DNA of 64,000 bases from Ciona intestinalis. Taxonomy: Eukaryota; Chordata; Ascidiacea; Phlebobranchia; Cionidae. A program made the translations under genes and the position numbers. The DNA lies in NCBI RefSeq assembly GCF_000224145.3, contig NC_020168.2, forward strand, positions 5,443,294-5,507,293, in the 5' to 3' direction. Each line of letters opens with the position of its first letter. Positions within the stretch are counted from its first letter, which is position 1. A model generated the notes under the pieces. It was not told where the DNA came from. It did not search any database and saw only the letters and a list, made by a program, of their open reading frames with translations. Positions 22,867-36,583 of the stretch are shown piece by piece.

Positions 22867-25800
22867 TTATAACTCAGGTAGATAAGTATGAAGTACGACA
22901 ATATTTTCCGTCGGTGGAGTTTCATCTCCAGCTCCAAGTTCCATTTCAGGCTGAAATAAAAGGGATTGTATGAATTTTTGTTAAATTTATTGGAAAGTAT
23001 ATGAATTTTAGTCAGGATATTTTATGGCTCAAATCTCATGTCTCTGCCCTGAATCTCATGTAGGATCTAAAATATATAGAGAAAACTTGGCATAAAAAAT
23101 TGTATTTGAACAATGGCAAAGTCACTATGCGTAGTTAATTATATCAACAACAAAAACTCACAATGTTACACATGTTGTATAAAATACTGTCTTATAACAA
23201 GTGTGGTTGCCCCGGGACGCCAGAATAAAAAAAATAAAAAGTTGCATTTTTCAAACAGAAAAGATGTTTTTGTGTACATACCTGATACAGGGCAGCTTCA
23301 AAGGGTTGCACCTTAACTTTCCACTGCTTACTGTAAGGCTTGGAGCGATCTTTTCTCACAGTAATAAGTTGCTCGTTGTAGAAAAATGGTTTATTTTCAC
23401 CGCGTTTAATAAGACCTATGCAGTCTTCGAATCTTGGGTTTACAGAATTATCAAAGGGGAACACCTGTATATAGGAATTGTGCAATAATAAAAAAGAGCA
23501 GTAGAATATATCTATAGGTGTATATAACAACAAAAGAACTGTATAATATTTATTTTTTTAAAAATGATGTAACTAAATTGAGTGGCCATTTCTGAATTGA
23601 GTTAAAACAAGAAAAAGTATTTTATATATATATATATATATTGGGAAAGTAGTTTGCAATTAAACTAAACCACTTTTATGCTGCCATACCCGATACTTTG
23701 TTCCAAAAATTGAAAATCCATATATCTTCCCTTTAAATGTGGCCTGTATAAAAATAATGCTGATATTACAAAGTTCTTAAGGTTATGCATGGAGTTAGTT
23801 TAGCTTTACATACATATATATATATATATATATCTGTACTGTTGCTGCCATTTACATCATTGTATTTTGGCTCTTAGAGCAAGAATTTTGCTGACCTACA
23901 TTTCAGTTTACATGTTTGTGGCCTAAAGCTAGCACCACTCATATACAAAAGCAAAAAATTATAAAAAATCACCTACCAAAAAAAGCAAAAAATCATGCAA
24001 AAATCACCTACCATACACTGTATGGGAGAGTAAATTGGTGTAGTTATATTAACAGGTGGCATCCAGTCTTGTTCCCTGGTGGAATAGCGATGTAATGTAA
24101 GTTGTGAAGTTACTTTACCTGAGCAGAACATGTAGATCACAGAGCTGAGTGCAACACTTATGTGTTTTAACACTTTCTCTTCTGTTGGGTAAAAAATAAT
24201 GACTACATTTTTTGTTTAAAACATATAGCAGTTCAGAACAATTAAAAGTTGAAGTGTTTTATTCATACGCTCATTTTTGTTTATAATTACAAGAAATTTG
24301 GCTACTTAAGAGAGGTAAGTTACTCTTTTATATTATTTATTATACCATATAATATAACTATTTTTACCTACCAATTGGAATCTTATATCATAACAGATAT
24401 CCATCATAATAATGATCAAAAAATATTGCCCTATTACACATTACAAAACCTTTTTTAAAACAAATATTTACTTGCAGGAAACTTTCCGATCTTCTCCCAC
24501 ACCCCCCCAGAAATACGAAGTCGTTCAATCGTGTTGATGTTTTTCCTGCTTGACATTCCTCCAATACGTTGGTTTGTTTCAAACCATTTTCCACCTGGTG
24601 TATAAAAATAAGAAAAATGAAATATAGTTATGTTATGTACTATTTTATATAGGCATGTTTCATACTATTTTATACATGGTCTTTACTGGGGTTTCGAAGT
24701 TCAAGCTTTGCTGAGAGTACACAAATTTTACACAAAGTCCTGCATATATTATACTATTCACCTTGAAGGGTCAGGTTAAATTCTAGCAGATTAAAAGGGG
24801 CTGCGAGCAAATTCTTGAATATTTTCATAAGACTTTTTTACAAAAGGCAGTTTTACAAAACCCTAGCATATTTAATTAACTAAATCTAAACTTTTACTAT
24901 TTTGAACATTTCTTTTTTTTTACACATTCATCACATATAAAAACATGATAACACACAACAAAAAGTAGTTACCAATGACATATATGCTGTCACCAACCAA
25001 CAGCATATCATGTGAATGGCGAGCATTGTTCATGGTTGGACCATGGAACCACTGGTGTCTCTTTGGACAATACACCAGTGTTGTATCAAACACAGTTCCT
25101 AATGGACGTTTTGTTTTTGAGCAGTAAAAACCACCTGTGGAAAAATATATAGAGTTTAAAGTTTGAAGAATATCACATATTTTTTATCAAAATAATAATG
25201 AAAAATGATGTTCTATCTTGAAAGTAATATGTACAAATATATTTCACACAAATCATAATTCACTATTCTTGTCAATGAAAAAAATAACTGCTTCAATTGG
25301 ATGCTCCTCTGACCCATTTCGAGTTACCACATAAGTGATTTGGTGGTTGATATGTTTTCACATGGGAATTGGGTTGGAGTGCATACTCACAATAGTAGCA
25401 GCACCGAGCATTGAACCCAGTATACCTTGGTTACAATGTGAGCTCTCTAACCAATGGGCCATGATGCCAGACAAAGCTTGATTTTAATGATAATTCATGA
25501 AAACCAATTTGCATATATCTGTTGTCTAAATAACAATTCTATGTTAACCAGCCATACCAACTGATACTGCATTTAACATAATGCTTGGCCACTGTCAAGT
25601 GTAAATGTTCTGACAGTTAAGTATACTAAAATTAAGTTATGTTTAAATAGTATTTAACACTGACCAGTAATAAAGATCCTGCCATTCACCACTTGCACAG
25701 CATAGCATACCATTGGAATCCCTGAAAAATAAAAATATATAATAAATATCATATTTAAAAGTTTTTTTTTAAATTTAGTCTTTTTTGGGGATAAATATTT

Positions 25801-28800
25801 GATTTTTTATTATCTGGAGAATAAAGTTATATTGAAGTAAATAAATTTTATCTTATTCCAAAATGCATATTTACAAAATTGTGTCAAAACAAACTAAATA
25901 TAATCAAATCTACAATAAAAACAAACAAATGACAAACATACTAGGTTGGTAGGAGCTGCAGGATTTTGAACAAATGCTGTTTATGTCTGTTGGTTCTAAC
26001 ACTTTCTTGAAAGTTTCTGTTGATTCCTTAAAATCCTGCGTTCTGCACAGCCTATTTCAAACAAAACGTTTTATCTATATCATCAATTTGTTGTTCCTGA
26101 GATAGTGTTATAAATTTTCGCAATTTATTTCAGGTGCTTGAGAATTTTGAACAATAAATTAAATGCAACTCTTTTATCATTGCACATTATTATATTTATA
26201 AAATTAAATGCATGAAATATAACTTACTTTTGAAGGGTCAAATTCTGATAGTAATAAGTCAACAACACCACAGTCTAAAACAAAAAGAATAAATTTACCA
26301 CAAACATGTAATTGCAAAAAATAAATATCTCAAAGAGTAAAATATCTTAAAACAAGTCCCATCAACTACCTCAGTGCTGCAGTTCCGATGTTGCTGCCCC
26401 GTCTCCAGGATCCGTTCCTCCATTGGAGCAAGATGAGCAAACCTCAAAGAATCTTTGAAGAAGTCCACAGTTGGATGCGAGGGTATCCCAAAGTTCATCA
26501 CGGCCTCCACCGATGCCTCCAGCTCCGAAATTTCCATCAGAGAAGTACGAATGACCTTACTGAGAAGATCCAGAACCTCCACAGCTGAGTGCGACACTCC
26601 CCAATCCAAAACAGCATCAAACAACTGGTTGGGGAAGAAAAATAAAGTTTTAATTTTTATTAGAAAATTAGCTTCAAAGGTTATGCTTGTAGCGCAGATC
26701 ACTTATTTAAAGATGTCTTTATTTTCTTTTGGGGTCCTTTAAACATTTTTCGTTTTTTTGTTGTGTTAGTTCTTTTTGATTAAACTTTTATTTGAACAAT
26801 TGATTAAAAAACAAAAAAATACAGGTATAGGTTTGAGTAAGGCACTTTTAAACATTTATACAGACATAAATAAACAGTCTATTGATTCAGGGTTTCTTGC
26901 CATAATTTGATCAACTTTTATATAGACAAAACAAAATCAAGTTCAGAACACTTTAATTCATATTGTTTTATTTACAAATCTAATCCAATAGCTGGAAAAT
27001 TTTAATTCACCTAAAATTTTATAAACTGACCTCCTTTTCTGAAACAGCAAAAAGTCGATCTTCGGATAAAACAGATCTTAGATATTCACTTGATAACTTG
27101 GTAAATGATAAAGTGCTTTTGGTTTGGCTTAAGTTTTTTAATATGAAGTCAGAACAAGCTTCTTTAAGCTGGGTTAAAGCATAGGATTCTGCGAATATTT
27201 CTGTTTGGAAGCAATTTTGTGTTGTCACTCTTTCTATCTGAAGTTAAGAAGTTCATAAAGTTAGTGGTTATGAATCGGCATTGGTAGTATTAATATAACA
27301 TGCTTGACCGATATATGGGTTGACCAATATTAGTAAATGATATTTACAGTTTAATAATTATCGTGACACAGTTTATGGAAAAAATGAAGAACAAATGTGT
27401 TTTGTCGGTATATAACCTGGATTTTTCGAATTAATAAGACTGATTACATTCATATATGGCATCTTAGATTCAAATATCAGTACAGTAAAAAGTTGAAATA
27501 ACAATTTTGGTCAAAAAAACAAATATAGCCATTACTCATTTGTTATGTGCTTCACTAACTATTCATTCTCAATGAAATTTATACAAGAAAATAAAAAAGA
27601 TACTATAAAGCTACCCAATAACAACAGTAGCCTATTTAACAAATATTTTACAGACAACTGTTATAATACGTTGTAGATACCAAAATATAAGCAATAACCT
27701 ACCAAATATAAGCTCCCTTGCTTCAGAAGCTCTGATTCTGGACAAATCCATCCAGCTGCCTTCATTATTGAATTAATGTTCTCTGGAGTGAATTGCACTT
27801 TACCAGTGTAAATATAATCCACTATTACCCTGTGAGAATTGCAGTTTTATTATTGGCATAAATAGAAAGATAAATATCCATTTTTTATATGATTTCCTGA
27901 CAAACAAAGATAGTAAAGTGGAACAGCTGGCTCTATGGCTCACTGGTTAACGTGCTGGCATCATACCTAAAGAAAAAATCCAAAAAAACATCTACCTACA
28001 AAGTTAAGTGGTAACTCGTAAGCAGGCAAGAGGTGTATGAAACAGAACACTTGTTTTGAACCAGTGTCAATGCCCCGTCACATATGATAAACAAGTTACA
28101 TTTATTCAACATTCAACCTATTCCTAGAAAATAGTCTTCTGACATAAACTATAAAAAAGGCAAATTTGGATATTTTATAAATGTTGACATACTGTAGTGT
28201 ATCTTGGTCCACCCCGAACAGTTTTACAGAATCTTCTGTGGCTTCCATATAACTCCTATCACCAACTCTAAACATGCTATGGAAGTATGAACTAAAAGTT
28301 GACAGCAGCTCACTGAAATAAAAAATATGTTAGATTTCAGATTGGGATTTTTTACTGTGATACATTCAAAATTCAAAAAAAAAATTTAAATTTAATTTTT
28401 TTTATTAATTAGGGGAAAAATAAATATTCATTTTTATGTTGAAATTGTTGAAATAATCAAATTAGGAACAGATTTATAAAGTAAATTATTTTTTAGCTGA
28501 AATGTCTTTTGAACAGAAGGAACCTTTTATTGTTAAAAAACAATAAAAAGTATTAGGCATTTTAGCCTCGCCATAGGACCTTTCTCATATAAAATAGAAT
28601 GAAACAAGTTAAATATATTAGAAAAAAACAAATGTTTGTAAAATGAGGAACCAAACTTACCGATGGCATCTTATTCCTTCACCATTCTCAGGGGATAACA
28701 CAACAGTATAATTTAATTCCGTTTTTTCACTTTCCATTCGACTCTCTTGAGAAAAGCAACTAAAGAATCTGTGAATATTTCTACTTTAACATATGCATAA

Positions 28801-30647
28801 TGTTAATTTATATAAAGAAACTAATTTATTAAAACATATGTTTAAACTTAAAGATTGTAGTTAATATTACTAAGATTAAAGATGTTTAAACTTTTATGGT
28901 ACAATTAGATTTTCTGAATTCGTTTGCAGCACAGCAAATTTTAAAAACTGTTCTATAGTTTGGTACAAACGTACAATACAACTTAATATTTTTCACAGAA
29001 TATTGTTAATTATTAAAGTTTTTGCAACACACATGAACATGTTTTGTGACACACAGATAAAGAAATTAAGCTCTGTGTCACTATATACAGATATACCCTT
29101 TATCTGAAAGTAATAAAATGTGAATTTAAGTATAAGGGTACAGACTTATAAGGTAGCAATACCGGTAAAATAATATTTCAATTTGTGGGTTTAAAGACTC
29201 ACTTCTCAGACATAAACTTCTCTTCTGATATTTGTATACAACAACTGTCAATTTCATCTTGAATTAATATTTTGCTTAACATGTCAAACACAGGAGAGGA
29301 ATTTGAGCAGAAACGACCAAGAGAAACTTTTTCATGAAGTTCTATCTTTTCGTGAAGTCCCCACTGGACTGCAGCATCGGAGAAACTGAAATTAAGCAAA
29401 AAAATATAAGACAGTAGGGGTGAGAGGACTAATGAATGGGCATGTGCCACATTCTATTATAATGTAATTTATAAAAAGATGTGTAAACATGCATTGTACA
29501 CGTAGGTGGCGAACATGGGTATGCATGTATGCCTTGGAATCAATTATGATACAATCTCGATGCTTATATGTCAATCGCTGTACTTAATACCATACTTACT
29601 TTCCTATGCAATCAAAAGGCAAAGACACTTTGCCAGTATACATATACTGTAACAGGAACTTTGCCTCCTGGTCTGGGATTTTTTTGCAGTAATTACCAAT
29701 CCATCTTTTGTGTCTAATAATTAAAAGATTACAATGAATTCAATTAGCAAATTTTTAAGTTAGCAAAATATTTTTTTATTTAAAATTTTATTTGAAGATA
29801 AAATTTAAATCAACTTAACATAACAAACATGAATTCATTTATGCCTTCATTCAGGGTAAAAAGGATAATACCAATTAGATAAAAAAATACGTATATACGA
29901 TAGCTGTTAAAACATGCTAGTAATAAAACATAAGGAGAAGTTACAATAAAACGATTTAGGATAAACAGAATTATTTACCAGAATCATTGACAGCTTGTAC
30001 CACCAAGTCATGAAAATATTTGCAGCAGAAATAAAGCACAACAGAATGACAAGGATACACACGGTCTCCACAGTGAATAATGGTATCTGTCATTTCCTCT
30101 ACATAACATATATAAAGTTATTGCAAGATTGACAATGGGAGAAAATTTATTATAGGGAATGAAGATATTCTATAAAAACAACAAAGTAAAAACTAAGCTG
30201 TCATATAGATTATATATATATAAGTCAAATCAAAATGTTGTTATTAATTAAAATAACTTAATCATGTTTTAATCTTTGGGGTGCTAGTAAAGAGTCCACC
30301 CACAAGGTCATACGTTAAGGGTAACCCCTTAATTTTTAACCTTGAAGGATTGTACACTAGCACTCTTTTATGTTTGAATAAAAAAATGTTTAATTTAAAA
30401 CAAATTAATATATATGACTTGTTTTAAAAATATTCATGATTGATATGAAAAACAAATGTGTTTACTTATTTATACCATTTTTTCTCATTTCATTTAAACT
30501 TTGGAAAAGAACAGAAAAAAATTCTTTATCAACAAACAATCCATCAGGTAAGGCTGGAGCGACGTAATTTTGTCTGTAGGTTTCTCTTGTTTGTGACACA
30601 TTCTGGCATGCTTTAATACAAACAAAACGACTACCAATTCCACCCAT
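22867..30647 (-). CDS. BTB-BTB-BACK-Kelch protein, paralogue 2
   Basis: Eighteen exons close in frame to about 784 residues: 30476-30647, 29979-30098, 29600-29672, 29203-29385, 28661-28768, 28193-28312, 27703-27829, 27031-27237, 26370-26624, 26228-26274, 25942-26051, 25665-25721, 24973-25134, 24472-24594, 24012-24181, 23690-23743, 23282-23464, 22867-22950. BTB 1 has GDRVYPCHSVVLY and LLQYMYTGKV. BTB 2 has EGIRCHRELLSTF, YFHSMF and IVDYIYTGKVQF. BACK (YALTQLKEACSDFIL, AVLDWGV) is followed by Kelch blades (NNARHSHDMLLVGDSIYVIG, IERLRISGGVWEKI). Domain order and most exon lengths match paralogue 1 (183, 127, 207, 47, 57 and 54 nt identical). A possible upstream start for exon 3 would add residues but breaks the frame, so I used the acceptor at 29672. 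Role is as inferred for paralogue 1; substrate unknown. Confidence 0.82.
25350..25480 (-). mobile_element. SINE fragment, reverse orientation
   Basis: 'cacaatagtagcagcaccga' then 'gcattgaacccag' and 'ctctaaccaatgggccatga' match the reversed SINE head, in an intron of Kelch paralogue 2. Confidence 0.6.
27925..28110 (+). mobile_element. SINE, internally deleted
   Basis: The tRNA-like start 'tggctcactggttaacgtgc' is joined to the body 'ctacaaagttaagtggtaac' and 'gaggtgtatgaaacagaaca'. The middle of the SINE is missing. Confidence 0.55.
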
Positions 30648-31447
30648 AATTTACTACAGAAATGTATGTTGTAAAATATGTGTAAATAGTGAAGAAATTT
30701 AAACCAAATATGCCGCACAGTAAACATTAATTAGAAGCGAAAACAAAGTACGAAATGAACTACGCGCTACTGACGCAATTACCCAAACATTTCACTTGAA
30801 TTGCTACAAAATCTTGCCGTAAGCTTCCAAGAAAGAAGTAAAGTTGTTATTGTTTTTGGAGTGGTTACGCATGAATCGTTCCATGTGTCTTTAGTCAACC
30901 GTATCGGCCCCAAATAAAAATTATAAAAATTGAAAAGTCCGATAAATGTGATTGTCTGTTTCAAATTTGTTTAAACATATTGACTTGTTTATTTAATTTA
31001 AAATTTAGCAGCGATATGTGTAACATATTCTCAACCAAAGCCGCAAATGAAATAGGAGAGAAGAAGAAAGATCGCGTCAACGAATCTCCGCAGTTACGTA
31101 AGTTCATTCGCAACCTTGTTTGTTTCCGTATTACGTCATGTCGGTTTGCGTAATGTACCGGTGGAGGCGGCGTGATGATCGCGTGATGTGAGATCAAACA
31201 CGGACTGATCCGAACCCGTTCACGATTTAGAAAGCTTTATTTAATAAACAACGACTTTTAGTGTTATAAAACTGTTTGTTAGACACAGAAAAACACGGCG
31301 TCACGACTTTTGTAGAAATTTTGAGGAAATAGTTATTAAGTTACTATATCAAGATATACGAACTGACATTTTCTTTTCAAACTATATAGCACTCGCGTCT
31401 GTAGTAGTGGGTAGGGTGTGGTCTGCGGTTTAGGTCAAGGTCGCGAA
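30648..31447. promoter_or_regulatory. Divergent promoter region, Kelch paralogue 2 / ABHD2
   Basis: The two genes start about 800 bp apart and point away from each other. The segment 31060-31195 is locally CpG-rich and holds a palindromic TTACGTAA (31093 region) and a TTACGTCA CRE-like site (31132 region), both typical bZIP targets. Assignment as promoter is from position; no factor binding is shown. Confidence 0.45.
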
Positions 31448-34400
31448 ATGCTGCCTGTCATTGCTATTGGCACTGTGATTTTGTTATTCGTTTTTATTAA
31501 ATTTTTACGAATTCATGATGAGACAACACGACCAAAGCTGCATCACTCCGGATCTGGTTTTATAAAGGTAACGGCTATTATACACGTATATACAACAGTG
31601 TAGAATAGGTTGTTATTCACAGAATATGAAAGTAGTGTGTATTTGGTATTTGTTAGAGATTTATTTACATAAGATAATGTATTATTTACGGCATATAATG
31701 TATATATATACCAATTGCAGTCAATTAAAAGTGTTGTTTTTTATCTTTTACAGAAAGTTATTTCAAAATGTCCTTCACTGACTGAAATCTACCAACCCCC
31801 ATCTTTATGGGGCAAATGCGGACACATCCAAACTGCCATATATGGTAAAATTGGACGAATTGACTGCCCTCAGCCAAACGGAAAACGTCATTCAATTACA
31901 TTGGCAACAAAAGAAACAATAACATTTGATGTTTTCCAACCAGTTAACGGTCACCATTCTTCAGGTATATTTTTATTAAAACATCCTATTTTATTATATG
32001 CAACAAATGTATAGTAATTTTGTGCTTATTGGGTTACTGTGTTCATTTCTTTTGTAATTCTCTGTTTACATATGGATTATTGTGTATAAATACTTTTTTG
32101 GAATTCCTTATTTACAAAATAAATATTTTATCAGGGAAATGCACAATACTGTGTTTATTTATTTTGTATTTTAACATTTTCGAAGGTGTTATTGTGTTTG
32201 TTTTTTTTTAATTCAACATTTAAATATTCTGCCAGGTGAATGCACAATACTGGTGTGTCCCGGTATTTGCAATTCCTCGGAAAAGAAATATGTTCGAACT
32301 TTTATTCACTATGCAGTTAACATGGGATTTCGTGTAGCAGTTTTAAACCACATTGGAGCTCTGCCTAATGTCCGATTGACATCTCCAAAGATATTTACAT
32401 ATGGTGGGTCCCAATATGTAACATAACACATTATCTAAATTCTGTATTGTGTAATGCAATTGTTAATTTGTATTATAAAATAATAAAGCTAAATATTAAG
32501 TATTGTTTCCTGTAATTGTATATTAATGCATTCTGATCATTATAAATAGGTTATTGCGTTTTCCAATTAAATAGGCCTACATGATATTGTATTTTTCAGT
32601 GTGTATGTCAATGTGTTACATTTTGAATGTCCCTTTTGAATGATAAATCTAGTTGCTAGGATTTAATAGGATTTAATATGCTATTAAACATAATTTAGTA
32701 CAAAAGTTGTTTTGATTTAGAAAAACCTTTTTTTTGCTTGAATAAACATACCAGAAACTAATGACTAAAACAAAAACCTAAATTAACAAATTTTCCATTC
32801 ATCTCTTTATTTTAGGTGAAACAAAGTATTTCGATTGCATGGTACAATGCGTGACAAGCAGATATCCAACTTCGCGTTATGTGATCGTTGGTTTCAGCAT
32901 GGGAGCAAATATTGTGGTTAGATATTTGGCCGAAGACAGATCCAGGCAACTTCCTATTGTGTGTGCTGTGAGTTGGTGTCAAGGGTATGATGGATTAAGG
33001 TATATATTTCAAAATTTTATCCATATTTCACTTTTTTACTTTATTATCTAACCAATTCTATTCTTTTCCATATTTAACCAATCCTTTTGTGTGCATTTCT
33101 GCTAAGAAACTTTATAGTTCTTGGTTTTACCCCAATATTGATAGTTTCAAATTGTTTCGTGTAATATTACATGCTCTATCTATGTACTCACTACAATTAG
33201 ACTAATTTGGTATGTGATATATGTATATGTACATAGTCGACTGTATGCTGCAATTGTTCAGCTAATATTGTGTTTATTGTTTTTATTTTTACCATGCGTT
33301 CATACAATGAGTGTACTGTATGATTCACATAACAACACAACAAATTATCAGCCATGTTTTGTTCCCAACAGATCAACCCACGCTCTTTCATCTGGATTTG
33401 GACGTTTCTACAACTACATGGTGACGATGAATTTCAAGAAAATTCTAAAACCTCACTGGTATGCAACCATTTTACTTTATAATCTGGTGCTAGAAAAATG
33501 TAATGTTTTTAGCACCAGATCATTACTGTGAGTGTACTTTATTACACAAGAATCGTTCAACTTTATCACCACCAGATCAGGGTCAGAGATGTGGAATTTA
33601 GTACAGTTACTTTGATTTAATTTACTAATTTTCCACCATGTTTCTGTTTTGTTAGGGTGATACCCTACTACATGTCATTTAACATGCAAATTAGGCTGGA
33701 GTTGGCCCATTGCATTACTCTATACACAAATTCATTGACCAACTGAATACCAATAATCCATACCTAACCACATGCTTAATTTAATTAAGGAATTAATACA
33801 ATAATCTATACTTGATAATGCCAATACATTATTAACACAAGACTGTTCCAAATTCATTTACTAAATGTACACTGGCTCAAACCCCTGTTAAACAGCCACA
33901 CATGTTTTCTAATCTTTTAAAATCTAATTAGTAACGCTTCAGTTGTTAATATTGGATGTTTTATTTATTTCTTGTAAATTTAAACGAAAAATATTCTAGG
34001 AACGAACTGTTTAAAGTCCCCACCAACAACAATGACACCAAATTAAGTTACGACGAGAAAAAAGTTGAATCGGCAACGACTTTAGCTGAAATTGAGGATG
34101 GGTTACTCAGGTAATACTATGTTTTATTTTGGCGAGCTTTTTATTTCAGGAGGAAAATGTAATATTCCGCTGCTTTTATGTTCACAACTGACTTGTTCTT
34201 ATAAATTATGCATTGCTAAGATTGGTTTCGCTTGGAAGAAAAGCTGGGAAGCTTTAGAGATAATTATATTGGCATAGTGAAACAAAGGGGACAAAGTCTA
34301 ATTAAAAAGTCCCACTTATCCAATATTTACACAGCAGTGGAAAATTTGTGTGATTACGTATTTGAAAATCCATAAGGTTTAAGCTTAATGGATTGTATTT

Positions 34401-35472
34401 TGGATTTCTCCAGGCATTTTGACGGCTTTAAGAGCCATGTTGACTACAAAGCACTGTGTGGCTGCGCTCACATGATCGACAATGTAAGTTAATCAGTAAA
34501 CTTATTTTATTTCACAATGTGCTAACAGTGGACAATGTTGTACTTAATAGTATCATACCATTTGCGATATTGGGCAAAACAAACCTAAATACATAAGCCA
34601 AATCTTGGTTATAAGCTGCCAATACCCTAAGGCTGTTAAACAGATCATGTTTATGTTGCTTATATCTTTAATCTAAATAAGAATCGTAATTTGCCAATAC
34701 CTTGCCTGTGGCAGCACAAAATGTGACACTGTCACTTTAATACATGAACCAGACAGAAAATAAACTTTAAATTTATGTTACAGTCACTTTACTGAAGAGC
34801 AGGTTAGGAAATTGTTGTACAAAGCAACCTATGCGGAATTGTTGTCCTGTTTATTTGCGTTTGTGCGTGTTCAGTGTTTTCAAATATGTCTGCAAAAATT
34901 TTGGAAAAAAAAACAAACACAAAAAAAAAACATTTTTAATTATTCATTTTTTTATGATAAATGTTTTTTGGCAGATACACATTCCTATACTTCTGCTAAA
35001 CTCTGAGGACGACCCTTTAATAATAAGTGACGTGCATGACATCCCTATTTCTTACAGCAGTAAGTTTCTCAAATGTATTTATAATGTTATAGGTCTAGCC
35101 AATTAGTCAATATCCTATAACACTAAAATTTCTTTAAATGTTTTACAAAATACACAAACAACCCTAAAACTAGTTATGGATATTTCTACACTGTGTGCTT
35201 TTGTTTTTTGTGTACCTAATCTAAATACATAGATGAGGTCCAAGGTACACCAAGAGATTGTTGACCCATTCTCTTATCTAAATAGTGATATCACAACTAA
35301 CTTGGCCAAAACTTTTTACTTTTTAGGAAAATCTGAGAAAGGGCTGTTCGCCGCCATGCAACATGGTGGTCACTTAGGTTTCTACAAAGGCAGGTGGTAT
35401 AAACCAGATGCTACCACTCTACTTGAGTCTATAACCATGGAATACATTGAAGCTGTATTAGGCCATATTTAA
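31448..35472 (+). CDS. ABHD2: ABHD2-type alpha/beta hydrolase (monoacylglycerol lipase)
   Basis: Nine exons (31448-31567, 31754-31964, 32236-32403, 32816-32999, 33372-33458, 34000-34110, 34414-34483, 34975-35059, 35327-35472) give about 393 residues against 425 in human ABHD2. The N-terminus is a membrane anchor (AIGTVILLFVFIKFL). Then come family-specific stretches: PPSLWGKCGHIQTAIYGKIGR, YVRTFIHYAVNMGFRVAVLNH and ALPNVRLTSPKIFTYG. The catalytic triad is visible: Ser194 in GFSMG, Asp in SEDDP (about 329-330) and His361 in QHGGHLGF. In vertebrates ABHD2 is a membrane lipid hydrolase that cleaves 2-arachidonoylglycerol in a progesterone-dependent way in sperm. An ATG at 31448 is chosen because only a GTG lies upstream in frame. 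PolyA-type AATAAA signals follow at about 35576 and 35600. Confidence 0.93.
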
Positions 35473-36390
35473 CGTCTGTTGCTTCATTGTTGCTTTCTAT
35501 TTCACTTGTAGGCCTTTGCTTTAGATTGTTTTTTCTCCATTTTTACTTTTCACCTAACAAAGCTATATTTCTAAAAATAAATTAATCGTGAGATTGTAAA
35601 AATAAATAAATTTAATTTGATTATTGTTATTTCATTCTAGTGTCTTCTTGCACTTTTATTTAACCTTTAATTTTGAACATATTTTGTATTGTGTCTATTT
35701 TCAGTTTTCGCAAGTACATGTACACAGTAGTATGTTTTATTGCTCTGTAAATGCACAATTCTTTTATACAAACTGTATGCGGAACCTGAATATAATTCAA
35801 AATAAAAAAAGTTAAATAATGAAATATCTGGTATATGAAACTATATATTTTTAGCAGTATTGTCCAGCTTCATGTAAACTTCCCCATTTCAGTAATCAAA
35901 CTAAGTAATATATGTCAATTATCTCTTAAAAAGCATCTTTTGTAATAAAATAGTTGGGTACTATTCTATAAGCTAGCACACAGCATTTGGCAATTCAAAC
36001 ATAAACCAAGTGACACACCTCTCAGTTTAAGATCCTGTAAGTAAAACTTAAGTAACAAATCACCTGTAATTTGGACGATATGAGGTTTTATTTACATGAA
36101 CCAAGTTCAGTATGTATAACCGTGTCACACACGACGGCGGCATTTTACAGGTGAAACAGATGAGCAATTAAAAAGAAATAGCGTAGGCATGCACAGCCAA
36201 GCAGGGATTGGAACTTAAAGTGGGGCATGAGGAACCACTGGCGCAGGGTGGAACTTGGGGGTAAAAAGTGCGACGGCATTGGAACATACAGATTTGTTGG
36301 TCCGAAAAAATGACAATTTTAGAAAAAGTTCGTCAGGATGGGACTGTGTGTCAGGGGAGGACTGTACAAGCAACGTTCAGTGGAATATTA

Positions 36391-36397
36391 GAGGTAG
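36391..36397 (-). promoter_or_regulatory. Candidate let-7 site 1 in TRIM71 3' UTR
   Basis: The plus strand reads GAGGTAG, so the TRIM71 transcript reads CUACCUC, a perfect complement to let-7 nucleotides 2-8. Confidence 0.55.
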
Positions 36398-36550
36398 ATG
36401 GATCCCAGGTTATGACCATGGGGTAAATGGGGCCATTTTGCGAGCGGCTTAGAGCCGTTTCCAGATCCTGAATCAAGTTTTTGACCGTTCGAGGTATATT
36501 GAAAGTTTTTTTGAAATATAACGACTGGGTCCTTTGAGGACCGTTACAAT

Positions 36551-36557
36551 TGAGGTA
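36551..36557 (-). promoter_or_regulatory. Candidate let-7 site 2 (7mer-A1) in TRIM71 3' UTR
   Basis: The plus strand reads TGAGGTA, so the transcript reads UACCUCA, matching let-7 nucleotides 2-7 followed by A opposite position 1. Confidence 0.45.
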
Positions 36558-36576
36558 TGGTTCAACATTTCGCCAC

Positions 36577-36583
36577 GAGGTAG
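36577..36583 (-). promoter_or_regulatory. Candidate let-7 site 3 in TRIM71 3' UTR
   Basis: A second perfect CUACCUC on the transcript strand, 26 bases from site 2, a spacing compatible with cooperative miRNA sites. Confidence 0.55.

Noticed and set aside
23620-23640. (TA)n runs here and at 23814, 59757 and 60736
   Set aside because: Simple microsatellites of no special interest in AT-rich DNA.
29600-29712. Apparent frameshift in a run of A in Kelch paralogue 2 exon 3
   Set aside because: An acceptor 40 bases further in (exon end at 29672) keeps frame and aligns with paralogue 1, so no break is needed.
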